Source: Mycobacterium asiaticum (GTDB lineage Bacteria > Actinomycetota > Actinomycetes > Mycobacteriales > Mycobacteriaceae). Taken from it: a DNA stretch of 64,000 nt. The notes under the pieces are model-generated. The model did no database searches and was not told where the DNA came from. It worked only from the letters and a program-made list of their open reading frames with translations. Every line of letters starts with the position of its first letter. Position 1 is the first letter of the stretch. The stretch covers positions 1-64,000 of the forward strand of contig NZ_LZLS01000023.1 of the NCBI RefSeq assembly GCF_001673365.1, in the 5' to 3' direction. Below, in pieces: positions 16,930-27,580 of this stretch. Position numbers and translations under genes: made by a program.

Positions 16930-17727
16930 TCAACCGTGGTGATTGATGTTGTCGATCGCGGTGCGCAACGCGTCCGGATTGCGCAAGAACGGCGTGATGA
17001 TGTCCACCGGAAGCGGGAACACAACCGTCGAGTTCTGATCCGCTCCCAACTCCAAAAGGGTTTGCAGATAACGCAACTGCAGTGATGCCGGACTCTTCGA
17101 GAGGGTCTCGGCCGCTTGGCGCAACTCCTCGGAGGCCTGCAACTCGCCACGAGCGTTGATTACCTTCGCGCGGCGCTCCCGTTCCGCCTCGGCTTCGCGT
17201 GCCATCGCCCGCTGCATCGACTCGGGAATCTCCACGTCCTTGATCTCGACCACCCGCACCTGCACTCCCCACGGCTCGGTCATCGTCTCGATGATCGTGC
17301 GCAGGTCGCTGTTGAGGTCCTCACGGTGCGCCAGCAGGGTGTCCAGATCGGCCCTGCCCAGCAGCGAGCGCAGCGTCGTCTGGGCGATCTGCGAGGTTGC
17401 CACGGCGTAGTTCTCCACGGCCAGAATCGCTTTCAGCGGTTCGGTCACCTGGAACATGACCACCGCGTTGACTCGCGCCGGCACGTTGTCTCGGGTGATC
17501 ACCTCCTGCGGCGGGATGGTCAGCGTCACCAGTCGCTGGTCGACCCGGATCATCTTGTCCACCAACGGAAGCAGGAACCGCAGACCCGGCTGGTAAAGCG
17601 GACGCACGTGGCCCATGCGGAACACCACCCCGCGCTCGTACTCGCGAAGCACCGACAGTGACACCACGGCAAGCACGGCCACCAGCACGATCACGACGAC
17701 GACAACACCGATGACAGTGCCGGTCAT
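16930..17727 (-). CDS. SPFH/stomatin-like (slipin) membrane protein
   Basis: A 265-residue slipin. One N-terminal membrane anchor (residues 4-26) is followed by an SPFH/PHB domain (EYERGVVFRMGHVRPLYQPGLRF; VDQRLVTLTIPPQEVITRDN; VNAVVMFQV) and a charged coiled-coil (MAREAEAERERRAKVINARGE). Such proteins form membrane-associated oligomers that organise lipid microdomains or stabilise partner proteins. ATG overlaps the upstream Cys-rich membrane protein by 4 nt, and both follow norB, so a role in NO-reductase or quinol-oxidase membrane organisation is plausible but unproven. Confidence 0.88.
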   Translation of the reverse strand: MTGTVIGVVVVVIVLVAVLAVVSLSVLREYERGVVFRMGHVRPLYQPGLRFLLPLVDKMIRVDQRLVTLTIPPQEVITRDNVPARVNAVVMFQVTEPLKAILAVENYAVATSQIAQTTLRSLLGRADLDTLLAHREDLNSDLRTIIETMTEPWGVQVRVVEIKDVEIPESMQRAMAREAEAERERRAKVINARGELQASEELRQAAETLSKSPASLQLRYLQTLLELGADQNSTVVFPLPVDIITPFLRNPDALRTAIDNINHHG

Positions 17728-18347
17728 GCTTTGTCCTCCTTGCCTTCCCAGCCGCCCCAGCGGGTGGAATAGCGGTCGACCGCCGCGGCCACCTGATCCT
17801 CTATCGCGGTGCGGTGCGGCAGATAGTCCGGCGCGTTGGCGGGGGTGTTCCACAGGTGACGGGCAAGCGGTAGCCCCAGTAGCGCGACGATCACGACGGT
17901 ACCGGCCAGGATCAGCACCTCGGCAGGGGAATGGTTGGCGACCACCATCGCCAACGGCAGCACGATCCCGAAAGCGGCTACGGCGCAAGCGATCCCACGG
18001 TGGAAGCGGCCCGCTTCCGAATGCGGCCACGGATCGACCTCGCGGCTGATCTCGCGGCCGTGATCGGAGGTAGTGCAGGTGGACTTGACCGGACAACTGT
18101 TGCACACCACCGGCAAAGCCCGATACCGCATCACCCGGTGCTTGGGGTCGAACGACGTCGGCCACAGCCAGTGATCCTGGGGACAGACCCAGGCGTCATG
18201 GTCGGGACGGTAGTTGAATTGGCCGGTGCGCCAAGTCGCCGCACGCGCCGAAGCGTGCCGGGCCATCAGGTCGAAGCACCACCCGATGGCCAGCAGCATC
18301 AGCGAATATCCGGCAATCAACCACACCGTCGTCGCGGGCGCGGCCAC
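17724..18347 (-). CDS. Cys-rich membrane protein of unknown function downstream of norB
   Basis: A 207-residue protein with three predicted membrane helices (about 8-27, 120-137, 144-162). A loop between the first two carries C55, C82, C85 and C91 with nearby His residues (H59, H70), in the pattern C-x26-C-x2-C-x5-C. This suggests a bound metal ion or Fe-S cluster. No family is recognised. It starts 3 bp after norB and overlaps the slipin gene by 4 nt, forming norB-membrane protein-slipin. A role in electron transfer to, or assembly of, the NO reductase is possible. Confidence 0.75.
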   Translation of the reverse strand: MAAPATTVWLIAGYSLMLLAIGWCFDLMARHASARAATWRTGQFNYRPDHDAWVCPQDHWLWPTSFDPKHRVMRYRALPVVCNSCPVKSTCTTSDHGREISREVDPWPHSEAGRFHRGIACAVAAFGIVLPLAMVVANHSPAEVLILAGTVVIVALLGLPLARHLWNTPANAPDYLPHRTAIEDQVAAAVDRYSTRWGGWEGKEDKA

Positions 18348-18350
18348 AGG

Positions 18351-20693
18351 TCAGTCCTTCGCCTCCGCTGGTACCACCGCAGGGTTCTCGGTGTACAGCG
18401 GATGCTCGGGTAGCTCCTCCACGGTGGTGCCAGAACGGAAGTGGCGCAGCGCGGTCAAAGCGATCCAGACGAAGGGCAACACGCCACCGACGATCAGGAT
18501 GATGTCACCGGGCATACGCAGCCATTCGAGCACCGCATTTCCGGGTTTGGTGATGTAGCCCAACGAGCGTGCCTCGTAGTAGCCATCGTTGACAGAGTGG
18601 AACAGTTGCATCACACCCAGCGGCAGCAAGGTGACGAAGACCATCCAGGCCAACCCGATGTTCATGCACCAGAACGAGATTCGGGCCCACTTCTCCGGCC
18701 ACTTGTCGGCCGGAATCACGTAGCGGAACGCGAACATGGCCAAGCCCACGGCGAGCATCCCGTACACGCCCATCATGGCCGCGTGGCCGTGGTTGGCCGT
18801 GAGCGCGGTGCCGATCTGGTAGTAGGACACCACCGGAAGGTTGATCAGGAAGCCGAAGATCCCGGCGCCCAAGAAGTTCCAGAAGCCCACGGCCACCAGG
18901 AACATCACTGCCCAACGGTGCGGGAACGGATTGGCGTCGCCGGTCTGCTGGCGCGCACCGAGCTGCAGGAACGCCCATGCCTCGACGGTCAGGAAGGTCA
19001 GCGGGATGACCTCGGCCGCCGAGAAGAACGCGCCAAGTGCCATGTGCTCCACCGGGGTTCCGGAGAAATACAGGTGGTGCATCGTGCCGATCACGCCGCC
19101 CGCGGAGTAAAGGATGACGTCCAGGAAGATCACACCCAGGGCGATGCGTTCGCGCACCACACCGAGCAACACGAACATGTAGGCCACCATCACGGTGGTG
19201 AACAGTTCGAGGAAGTCCTCGACCCACAGGTGCACCACCCAGAATCGCCAGAAGTCGGCGACGGTGAAGTGAGTGTCACTGCCGGCAAGCAAGCCCACGG
19301 TGTAGAACACCGGAATTGCCAAGCCGGAGAAGAAGAACAACCACGGCATGTTCATCTTCGACTCGCCTTTGAGTCTGGCCCGCATGCCGCGCCAGATGAT
19401 CGCGATCCACACGAACATCCCGATGATCAGCAAGACCTGCCACAACCGTGGCAGGTCCAGGTACTCCCACTGCTGGGAGAACAGGCCGCCCTCGGGTATC
19501 ACACCGTAGATGGACAGTGCCTCGGTGATCATCGAGCCGAACACCACGAGCGCAACCGCACCCAGCAGCACATAGGCCAGCAGGGCCTGACGTTTGGGCT
19601 CCCGGCGGGCGATGAACGGCACCAGGAAGATGCCGCCGGCCAGGAAGGCTGCCGCGGTCCAGAACAGGGCCAGCTGCAGGTGCCAGGTGCGGGCCAAGTT
19701 GTACGGAAGTACGCGGGCCAGGTCGAAGCCGAAGAAGGTGGACAGATCGGCCCGGTAGTGCTCGGCCGCCGCGCCCAGCAGCGTTTGCAACAAGAACAGC
19801 ACCGACACGACGGCAAAGAACCAGATGCATGCTCGTTGTGCCGGGGTCAGGCTGACCTCGCCCGGCTGTCGGAACGACAGAGTGGACGTCTCGGCGCCGT
19901 GCCACCCAACTTTCTGGCTCCACCTCCCGTAGATGGCGAACATGATTCCAATACCGCCCAGCAGAGCAATCAAGGACAACGCCGACCAGACGACCACCGA
20001 CGCGGTCGGGCCGTTGTCGACGCGCTGCTCGGCCGGCCAGTTGTTGGTGTAGCTGTACTTGTGTCCGGGTCGCTCAGCCGAGGCCGCCCATGCGGTCCAC
20101 GCATAGAAGGCTGTCAACTGCCGGATTTGCGTTTTGTCAGTGATCAAATGCGGCAGCAAGCCGTACTTCGTGGAGTTCTCACCGAAGATCTCGGCATAGT
20201 GGCTTTGGATCCGGTCGAAGGCCGCGCCCTGCCGATCGGTGAATACCAACGTTTTGGTGTCGGCGTTGTAGCGGTTGGTGCGGAACTCTTTGACCACTTT
20301 TTCGCGCGGCTCGGCGACACCCTCCGCGCGGAATTGATTGGCGACTTCGTCGGTTGCCATCCGTAGGTAGTCGGCCGTGTAGTCGGGTCCCAGGTAGGCG
20401 CCGTGGCCGAGCACCGATCCGTACTCCATCAGCCCACGGGCCTGGAAGAGTTCTTGGCCCTTAGTGATGTCGTCCGCGGTGAACAACACCTGGCCAGATT
20501 CGGTAACCACCTTGTCCGGCATGGGCATTGCCGCGGTATACGTGCGGTAGGCCAAAATGCCCATTACCAAAAAGCCGAAGATCATGACCAGGGCGACGCC
20601 CTGAACCCACCCTCTACCGATCAGTGGTTGATCTGATTGGTTGCTGGGACTCGGCGATGCAGGATTCGAGGACGGACTTTCCCGTAGGGCCAT
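18351..20693 (-). CDS. norB: Quinol-dependent nitric oxide reductase (qNOR)
   Basis: A 780-residue single-subunit qNOR that reduces 2 NO to N2O at the membrane using quinol. The N-terminal NorC-like periplasmic domain lacks the CxxCH haem c motif, as expected for qNOR (VLFTADDITKGQELFQARGLMEYGSVLGHGAYLGPDY). The C-terminal 12-14 helix catalytic part has the haem/FeB ligands in HLWVEDFLELFTT, GTMHHLYFSG and TANHGHAAMMGVYG. It has no M. tuberculosis counterpart at this locus, where PPE50/51 sit. It diverges from the USP gene across a region containing a DosR box, linking NO detoxification to the dormancy regulon. Confidence 0.93.
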   Translation of the reverse strand: MALRESPSSNPASPSPSNQSDQPLIGRGWVQGVALVMIFGFLVMGILAYRTYTAAMPMPDKVVTESGQVLFTADDITKGQELFQARGLMEYGSVLGHGAYLGPDYTADYLRMATDEVANQFRAEGVAEPREKVVKEFRTNRYNADTKTLVFTDRQGAAFDRIQSHYAEIFGENSTKYGLLPHLITDKTQIRQLTAFYAWTAWAASAERPGHKYSYTNNWPAEQRVDNGPTASVVVWSALSLIALLGGIGIMFAIYGRWSQKVGWHGAETSTLSFRQPGEVSLTPAQRACIWFFAVVSVLFLLQTLLGAAAEHYRADLSTFFGFDLARVLPYNLARTWHLQLALFWTAAAFLAGGIFLVPFIARREPKRQALLAYVLLGAVALVVFGSMITEALSIYGVIPEGGLFSQQWEYLDLPRLWQVLLIIGMFVWIAIIWRGMRARLKGESKMNMPWLFFFSGLAIPVFYTVGLLAGSDTHFTVADFWRFWVVHLWVEDFLELFTTVMVAYMFVLLGVVRERIALGVIFLDVILYSAGGVIGTMHHLYFSGTPVEHMALGAFFSAAEVIPLTFLTVEAWAFLQLGARQQTGDANPFPHRWAVMFLVAVGFWNFLGAGIFGFLINLPVVSYYQIGTALTANHGHAAMMGVYGMLAVGLAMFAFRYVIPADKWPEKWARISFWCMNIGLAWMVFVTLLPLGVMQLFHSVNDGYYEARSLGYITKPGNAVLEWLRMPGDIILIVGGVLPFVWIALTALRHFRSGTTVEELPEHPLYTENPAVVPAEAKD

Positions 20694-20848
20694 TCAGATC
20701 TCCTGTCTAGGCGGAAAGTTGGGCTATGGGTTATGGGCTATGGCTGTGTCACCGGGCGCCGGACATCTGACCCGCGTGCGGCCCCCGCAACTATCCAATT
20801 CGGGTTGTCCCGCATAAGCAAGATTAGATTTCGCCCACCTGGATTTTC

Positions 20849-20868
20849 CTAGGGACTTATGGCCCTAG
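20849..20868. promoter_or_regulatory. DosR (DevR) box between norB and the USP gene
   Basis: CTAGGGACTTATGGCCCTAG matches the DosR consensus core GGGACTTnnGGCCC and has perfectly inverted CTAGGG/CCCTAG arms. It ends 84 bp upstream of the USP start and lies 156 bp upstream of norB. A weaker second half-match (GGGACCAACGCCTC, 20873-20886) adjoins it, as tandem DosR boxes often do. Confidence 0.78.
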
Positions 20869-20952
20869 AGCCGGGACCAACGCCTCTGGGTCCGAAGGAT
20901 GACGGGCAATAGCGTGGAACGTAGTCAGAAGGTCTAGGTAAGGGAGACCGCG

Positions 20953-21759
20953 ATGAGCACCCGCGAGTCAACTCCTGCAGTCGTAGTTGGTATCGATGGA
21001 TCCAGGGCGGCAGTGCAGGCGGCCCTGTGGGCCGTGGACGAGGCCGCCGATCGGAACGTGCCGCTGCGTCTGGTTTACGTCGTCGATCTTTCGAAGCTCA
21101 GCGGTGGCGTCGAGCAACGCCAGGCAACCGCCCGCACGGCACTGTATGACGCCTTCCGCGCGGTCGAGGCCACCGGCAAACGGGTCACCGTCGAAACCGA
21201 TGTGCTGTGGGGCAAGCCGCTCAACAAGTTGATGGAGGAATCCAGGTCAGCGGCCATGATCTGTGTTGGCTCGATGGGCCTCAACCACGCGCGCAGCGGC
21301 CAGGGCTCGGTCGCGGGCACACTGGCCGGATCGTCGCTGTGTCCGGTCGCGGTGATCAACCGGTCGCCCGACGCGGCCGACGCCGCTCGGACCCCTAGGG
21401 TCCAGCGGGTGGTCGCAGAAGTGGACAATGGTGCCGTGCTGCGACACGCATTCCGGCAGGCTCGGCTCCGTGGCGTCCCGCTACGTGCCGTCTGCGTACA
21501 GGCGGCGCCGGCACTGGTGGCCGCGGGCGGTGAAAGTCGGACGGAGCCAACAAAATTGGATCGGCGGCTGAGCCGGTGGACGCGACTGTACCCAGATGTG
21601 CCGGTCGAGCAGGCCGTCGTCCGCGGCCATCCCTACCGCTACCTGGCCGACTGCGCCACACCGAACCAACTGTTGGTCACCGACTCGCATACCGCCCAGG
21701 TGTGCAGCGTGTACAACGCGGGATCCTCGGTATTGACGGTGCGGTGTGGCAACTTGTAG
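20953..21759 (+). CDS. Universal stress protein, Rv3134c-like
   Basis: A 268-residue tandem-USP protein. The first domain has the ATP-binding pattern VVGIDGS near residue 12 and G-S-M-G-x8-G-S-V-A with later SLCPV, so it should bind ATP. The second domain (from about residue 145) is degenerate. It is 21 bp upstream of devR, exactly as Rv3134c-devR-devS in M. tuberculosis, where the three are co-transcribed and autoregulated by DosR. An AAGGGAG-like ribosome binding site precedes the ATG. Confidence 0.93.
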   Translation: MSTRESTPAVVVGIDGSRAAVQAALWAVDEAADRNVPLRLVYVVDLSKLSGGVEQRQATARTALYDAFRAVEATGKRVTVETDVLWGKPLNKLMEESRSAAMICVGSMGLNHARSGQGSVAGTLAGSSLCPVAVINRSPDAADAARTPRVQRVVAEVDNGAVLRHAFRQARLRGVPLRAVCVQAAPALVAAGGESRTEPTKLDRRLSRWTRLYPDVPVEQAVVRGHPYRYLADCATPNQLLVTDSHTAQVCSVYNAGSSVLTVRCGNL

Positions 21760-21780
21760 GGACTGACTTCGGAGGGTGCG

Positions 21781-24146
<2,366 letters not shown>

Positions 24147-24160
24147 TGACTACTCAGTGA

Positions 24161-25138
24161 CTACTCGGGCCACTCGACGACCCGGGTTAGCCGACGTCGC
24201 GGGGTGGCCGGCAGCGGATCGGCGTTGACCGGGGCCCAGCCCACCCGCAGCAGCATCTGCGGGTAGCCACTGGCGCCGAATACGTCGGCGCGAACAGCAG
24301 CACGGGTCTCCGGGATTTCCAGTGGCTCGCTGATCGGACAGCAGGCCAGCCCCATTGCGGTGGCGGTCAGCAAGACGATGCTGGTGGCCTCGCCGGCGCG
24401 AAGTTGCGCCAGCGCATCGTCGTTCTCGGTGCCCAGTGCCAGGATCGCGGCGCTGTCGTCGGCGGGCGAGATGCCCGACGGCTGGGCCAGACTGGGATCC
24501 GCGAACAAACGGCCCGGGAACGGGGAGTTGACGTCCGACCGTGGCGCGCTGCGAGCCGGAACACCGGCCACCGAACCGTAGCGTCCGCTCCACGTAGTGA
24601 GTTCGCGCATATATTCGGCGTCAATCGCGTGACTCGAGACCGCCGTCACCGCAATAGCTTTCATTCTCTCGATGGCATCGACCTGACGCAGCATGACTCC
24701 GGCCCGAGCCGCGCGGGCGGCCATTTGTGCGATGTCTCCGCCGGGGACCGGCCAAGAGCTGTAGGCACGCCGGTCGGTCCGGCGCCGCGGGATGGCCGCA
24801 GCCAGCGCGATGTCCGCCTGATCGGGAACCTGAGGTACCACCTCGATGGCGGCCAGGTGGCGGGCATCGGCCGGGTCGGGGAAGCGACTCACCTTGGCGT
24901 GCCAGCCCATCGACGCCAGCGCGACGACGCAATGATGTAGCGCGATGCCGCAGCTGATCATCAAGTCACGCCCGTCCGGGTCGGTGCTCTGCAGCTGCAG
25001 CTCGGGTTCTGCGAACAGATCCAACTGCGCGGCGCCCACTCGCCATCGCCACGGCTGAGTGTTGTAGATGGACGGCGCGCGGGTAGCCAGCGTGAGGACC
25101 GTCCGCAGCGTGTCGGCATCCGGGAATTGCGCGTTCAT
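24161..25138 (-). CDS. Nitroreductase-family DosR-regulon protein, Rv3131-like
   Basis: A 325-residue nitroreductase-fold protein close to Rv3131, with N-terminal TRAPSIYNTQPWRWRV, CGIALHHCVVALASMGW and C-terminal GYPQMLLRVGWAPVNADPLP. The fold normally binds FMN, though Acg-type members have a modified site and may sequester flavin. ATG at 25138 (MNAQFPDAD) aligns with the M. tuberculosis start; an ATG 12 codons earlier is possible. It is divergent from tgs1 and shares the DosR box at 25230-25249. Confidence 0.92.
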   Translation of the reverse strand: MNAQFPDADTLRTVLTLATRAPSIYNTQPWRWRVGAAQLDLFAEPELQLQSTDPDGRDLMISCGIALHHCVVALASMGWHAKVSRFPDPADARHLAAIEVVPQVPDQADIALAAAIPRRRTDRRAYSSWPVPGGDIAQMAARAARAGVMLRQVDAIERMKAIAVTAVSSHAIDAEYMRELTTWSGRYGSVAGVPARSAPRSDVNSPFPGRLFADPSLAQPSGISPADDSAAILALGTENDDALAQLRAGEATSIVLLTATAMGLACCPISEPLEIPETRAAVRADVFGASGYPQMLLRVGWAPVNADPLPATPRRRLTRVVEWPE

Positions 25139-25229
25139 GGGCGCCGAGCCCTTCTTGTCGATGACGGTGATCATGCATTCCAGGATCGTCCGCTTACCGG
25201 TGCCGTGGCAGAGCACGAAGCCCTGGTAC

Positions 25230-25249
25230 CGAGGGACCTTTGGCCCTGC
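25230..25249. promoter_or_regulatory. DosR box between Rv3131-like and tgs1
   Basis: The core GGGACCTTTGGCCC is at 25233-25246 in the divergent intergenic region. It matches the DosR consensus and the arrangement known for tgs1/Rv3131 in M. tuberculosis. It lies about 78 bp upstream of the tgs1 ATG and 92 bp upstream of the nitroreductase ATG. Confidence 0.78.
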
Positions 25250-25326
25250 TGTGGACCACCCCGGCGAGGGGATAGTGGGACTACGAGTAGCAGATAACTT
25301 CCACCGTGATGCAAGGGGCGTTTGTC

Positions 25327-26721
25327 ATGGACCAGCTGACCACACTGGATGCCGGGTTTCTCAAGGCCGAAGACGTGGATTCGCGGGTCAGCCTGGCCAT
25401 CGGGGGCTTGGCCGTGGTCGAAGGACCGGCCCCGCAACAGGAGGCGCTGGTTGCGGCATTCGGACAACGCATCCGCAGCTGCCCCCGGTTCGGACAGCGG
25501 CTAAGGTTGCACCCGTTGGACCTGGGCGCCCCCGAGTGGGTGGACGACCCCGACTTCGACATCGAGAGGCACGTGCGGCGTGCCGCGTTGCCGCAACCGG
25601 GCGACGAGCGCGAGCTGTACGCGCTGATCGCCGACGTGATGGCCCGCCGTCTGGACCGCGATCGGCCGCTGTGGGAGGTCTGGGTCATCGAGGGCCTCGC
25701 GGAGGACCGCTGGGCGATGCTGACCAAGCTGCACCACTGCATGGCCGACGGCATCGCGGCGACACATGTACTTGCCGGGCTGTGTGATGACGGCATCCGC
25801 GGCAACAGTTTTGCCCACCACGTCCAAAAAGCCCACGCGAGCAAAAAGGGGGCCGACAGCGCCAACCAGAGCCGGGGGTTGCTCGGCGGGTTGTGGGCCG
25901 CTTCGGCCGCGCTGACCGCGGGCATCATCCAGGCCGCGCACGGCGCCGGCGAAATCGCCGCGGGCCTAATGAACCCAGGGGGGTCGTCGCTGAACGGCCC
26001 GCTCAGCGACCTGCGTCGCTACAGCGGGGCGCGGGTGGCCATGTCCGACATCGAGCAGATTTCGAAAAGCTTCGATGTCACCGTCAATGATGTTGCCTTA
26101 GCAGCGATTACCGAGTCTTACCGCAACGTCATGATCGAGCGCGGTCTCAAGCCCCTGCGTGATTCGTTACGGACACTGGTGCCTGTATCGGTGCGTTCGG
26201 CCGATGCGTTCGAAACTGCCGACAACCGAGTGTCGTTGCTGCTGCCCAATTTGCCGGTGGACGAGGAGAATCCGGTGCAGCGGTTGCGGACCGTCCACGA
26301 CCGCTTGAATCGGGCAAAGTCCAGCGGTCAACGGCAGGCGGGAAATGTGTTCGTATCCCTGGCAAATCGTGTTCCGTTCGCGTTGAGTGCCTGGACGGTG
26401 GGTTTGTTGATGCGACTACCCCAACGTGGGGTGGCGACCGTGGCAACCAACGTGCCCGGGCCGCGCTTGCCGTTGCGGGTGTTGGGCAAGCAGATAGTTG
26501 GGCTGTACCCGGTGCCGCCCCTGGCGATGGATTTACGGACCGGGGTGGCAATGCTCAGCTACGCCGATGACCTCTTCTTCGGGATACTCACTGACTACGA
26601 CGTGGTCGTCGACGCAGACAAACTGGCACGGGGAATTGAGGCGGCCGTGGCGAGACTGGTGAAAATCAGTGAGCGGCGCCAAAACCCGCCCCGGCGTGGA
26701 CCGCTGTCCCTGGTGGTATGA
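25327..26721 (+). CDS. tgs1: Triacylglycerol synthase Tgs1 (WS/DGAT)
   Basis: A 464-residue wax ester synthase/diacylglycerol acyltransferase, matching Tgs1 (Rv3130c, 463). The active-site motif HHxxxDG is at H136-H137...D141-G142 (LHHCMADGIA), and the C-terminal NVPGPRLPL motif is present. It makes storage triacylglycerol from acyl-CoA and diacylglycerol during dormancy. ATG at 25327 gives MDQLTTLDAGFLKAED as in the family; an ATG seven codons earlier is less likely. The globin gene begins 1 bp after its stop. Confidence 0.96.
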   Translation: MDQLTTLDAGFLKAEDVDSRVSLAIGGLAVVEGPAPQQEALVAAFGQRIRSCPRFGQRLRLHPLDLGAPEWVDDPDFDIERHVRRAALPQPGDERELYALIADVMARRLDRDRPLWEVWVIEGLAEDRWAMLTKLHHCMADGIAATHVLAGLCDDGIRGNSFAHHVQKAHASKKGADSANQSRGLLGGLWAASAALTAGIIQAAHGAGEIAAGLMNPGGSSLNGPLSDLRRYSGARVAMSDIEQISKSFDVTVNDVALAAITESYRNVMIERGLKPLRDSLRTLVPVSVRSADAFETADNRVSLLLPNLPVDEENPVQRLRTVHDRLNRAKSSGQRQAGNVFVSLANRVPFALSAWTVGLLMRLPQRGVATVATNVPGPRLPLRVLGKQIVGLYPVPPLAMDLRTGVAMLSYADDLFFGILTDYDVVVDADKLARGIEAAVARLVKISERRQNPPRRGPLSLVV

Positions 26722-26722
26722 C

Positions 26723-27145
26723 GTGAGCCGACCTTGCGCGGATTTGGCTGATCGTGAGGACATTGCGGCCCTGCTGCAACACTTCTACGGCATGGCGCTG
26801 CAGGACGAGGTTTTGTACCAGCCGTTCAGCGACCTCAGGGCTGCCGGGCTCGACGGGCATATCCCGACGATGTGCGACTTCTGGGAGACGGTGTTGTTTC
26901 GCGCCGGCCGTTATCGAGGCAGTGCGCTGACGGTGCACCGGGCACTGCATGACCGGACGCCATTGGCGGGCCGCCACTTCGTCCGGTGGGTGACGCTGTG
27001 GCATGCGGCCGTCGACGACATGTTTGACGGACCCGTTGCCCGGCACGCCAAGGTGCAGGCCGGACGAATCGCGTGGTCGATGCACCGACGGCTTTGCGGC
27101 GCTGATGCCCAGGCACCTGAGCTCGATGCGCTGCTGGTGCGCTGA
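26723..27145 (+). CDS. glbP: Group III truncated haemoglobin (trHbP-like)
   Basis: A 140-residue 2-on-2 globin of group III. Expected positions are occupied: B10 Tyr (Y22 in LQHFYGMAL), E7 His (H72), proximal F8 His (H85 in RHFVRWVTLW), and Trp in the G helix region (IAWSM). The CDFWETVLF and YRGSAL motifs are typical of the group. It starts with GTG directly after the tgs1 stop, so it is almost certainly co-transcribed under the DosR box. Group III globins are known in M. avium but not M. tuberculosis. Possible roles are NO or O2 chemistry during hypoxia. Confidence 0.88.
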   Translation: MSRPCADLADREDIAALLQHFYGMALQDEVLYQPFSDLRAAGLDGHIPTMCDFWETVLFRAGRYRGSALTVHRALHDRTPLAGRHFVRWVTLWHAAVDDMFDGPVARHAKVQAGRIAWSMHRRLCGADAQAPELDALLVR

Positions 27146-27175
27146 GACCGCTTACGAAACGGTTTCGTTGCGGTC
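27146..27175. terminator. Bidirectional hairpin between convergent genes
   Basis: Outer arms GACCGC/GCGGTC and inner arms CGAAA/TTTCG with small internal loops form a hairpin exactly where the globin gene (plus) and the FMN-binding protein gene (minus) meet. There is no long U tract, as usual for mycobacteria. Confidence 0.5.
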
Positions 27176-27580
27176 GGGCTCCGGCCCGAAAACGAAACGG
27201 CGGCCGGTGATATCGGACGGAACCACCCGCACATAGTTGGGCTTGACGGTCGCGATCCACGGGTACAGTCCGGCCCGGTCGGCTTCGGCGATGTCGGCGT
27301 CGGTCTTCAACAGTTGGGCGCGGCCGCGCACGATCACACTCCAGCCCTGCTCCACGGTGTGGTCGTCGGCCTCGAAGAGCACCGTGCGGTTGGCTATCGC
27401 CGAGAACAGCTTGGTGCCGGCGGCCGTCCGGAACAGTATCGAGCGGTGTTGGACGACATAGTTGACTGGGAAGATCTCCGGTTCACCGGCGAAGTTGGTC
27501 ACCAGCCGACCGAGCGTGGCGGTACCCAGCAAGTCCCAACTCTGGCTTTCGGATAGGACGGTGATCGGTTCGTCGGTCAT
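27152..27580 (-). CDS. Pyridoxamine 5'-phosphate oxidase-fold flavoprotein, Rv3129-like
   Basis: A 142-residue split-barrel flavin-binding protein. The N-terminal LSESQSWDLLGTATLGRLVTN, FPVNYVVQHRSILFRTAAGTKL and GWSVIVRGRAQLL segments are typical of the PPOX/FMN family. M. tuberculosis has a DosR-regulated member (Rv3129) at this place. Its ATG overlaps the stop of the nitroreductase gene upstream by 4 nt, so both are driven from the DosR box at 28594-28613. It may bind FMN or F420. Confidence 0.88.
   Translation of the reverse strand: MTDEPITVLSESQSWDLLGTATLGRLVTNFAGEPEIFPVNYVVQHRSILFRTAAGTKLFSAIANRTVLFEADDHTVEQGWSVIVRGRAQLLKTDADIAEADRAGLYPWIATVKPNYVRVVPSDITGRRFVFGPEPDRNETVS

Noticed and set aside
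18441..20366. A very long open frame (over 640 codons) antisense to norB
   Set aside because: It mirrors the codon bias of norB on the opposite strand, is rich in His/Gln/Glu low-complexity sequence, and shows no family similarity; the norB reading has all catalytic motifs.
20793..20812. Second DosR box TTCGGG-TTGTCCCG close to norB
   Set aside because: The arms are too closely spaced compared with the 20-bp consensus; kept only as a possible half-site.
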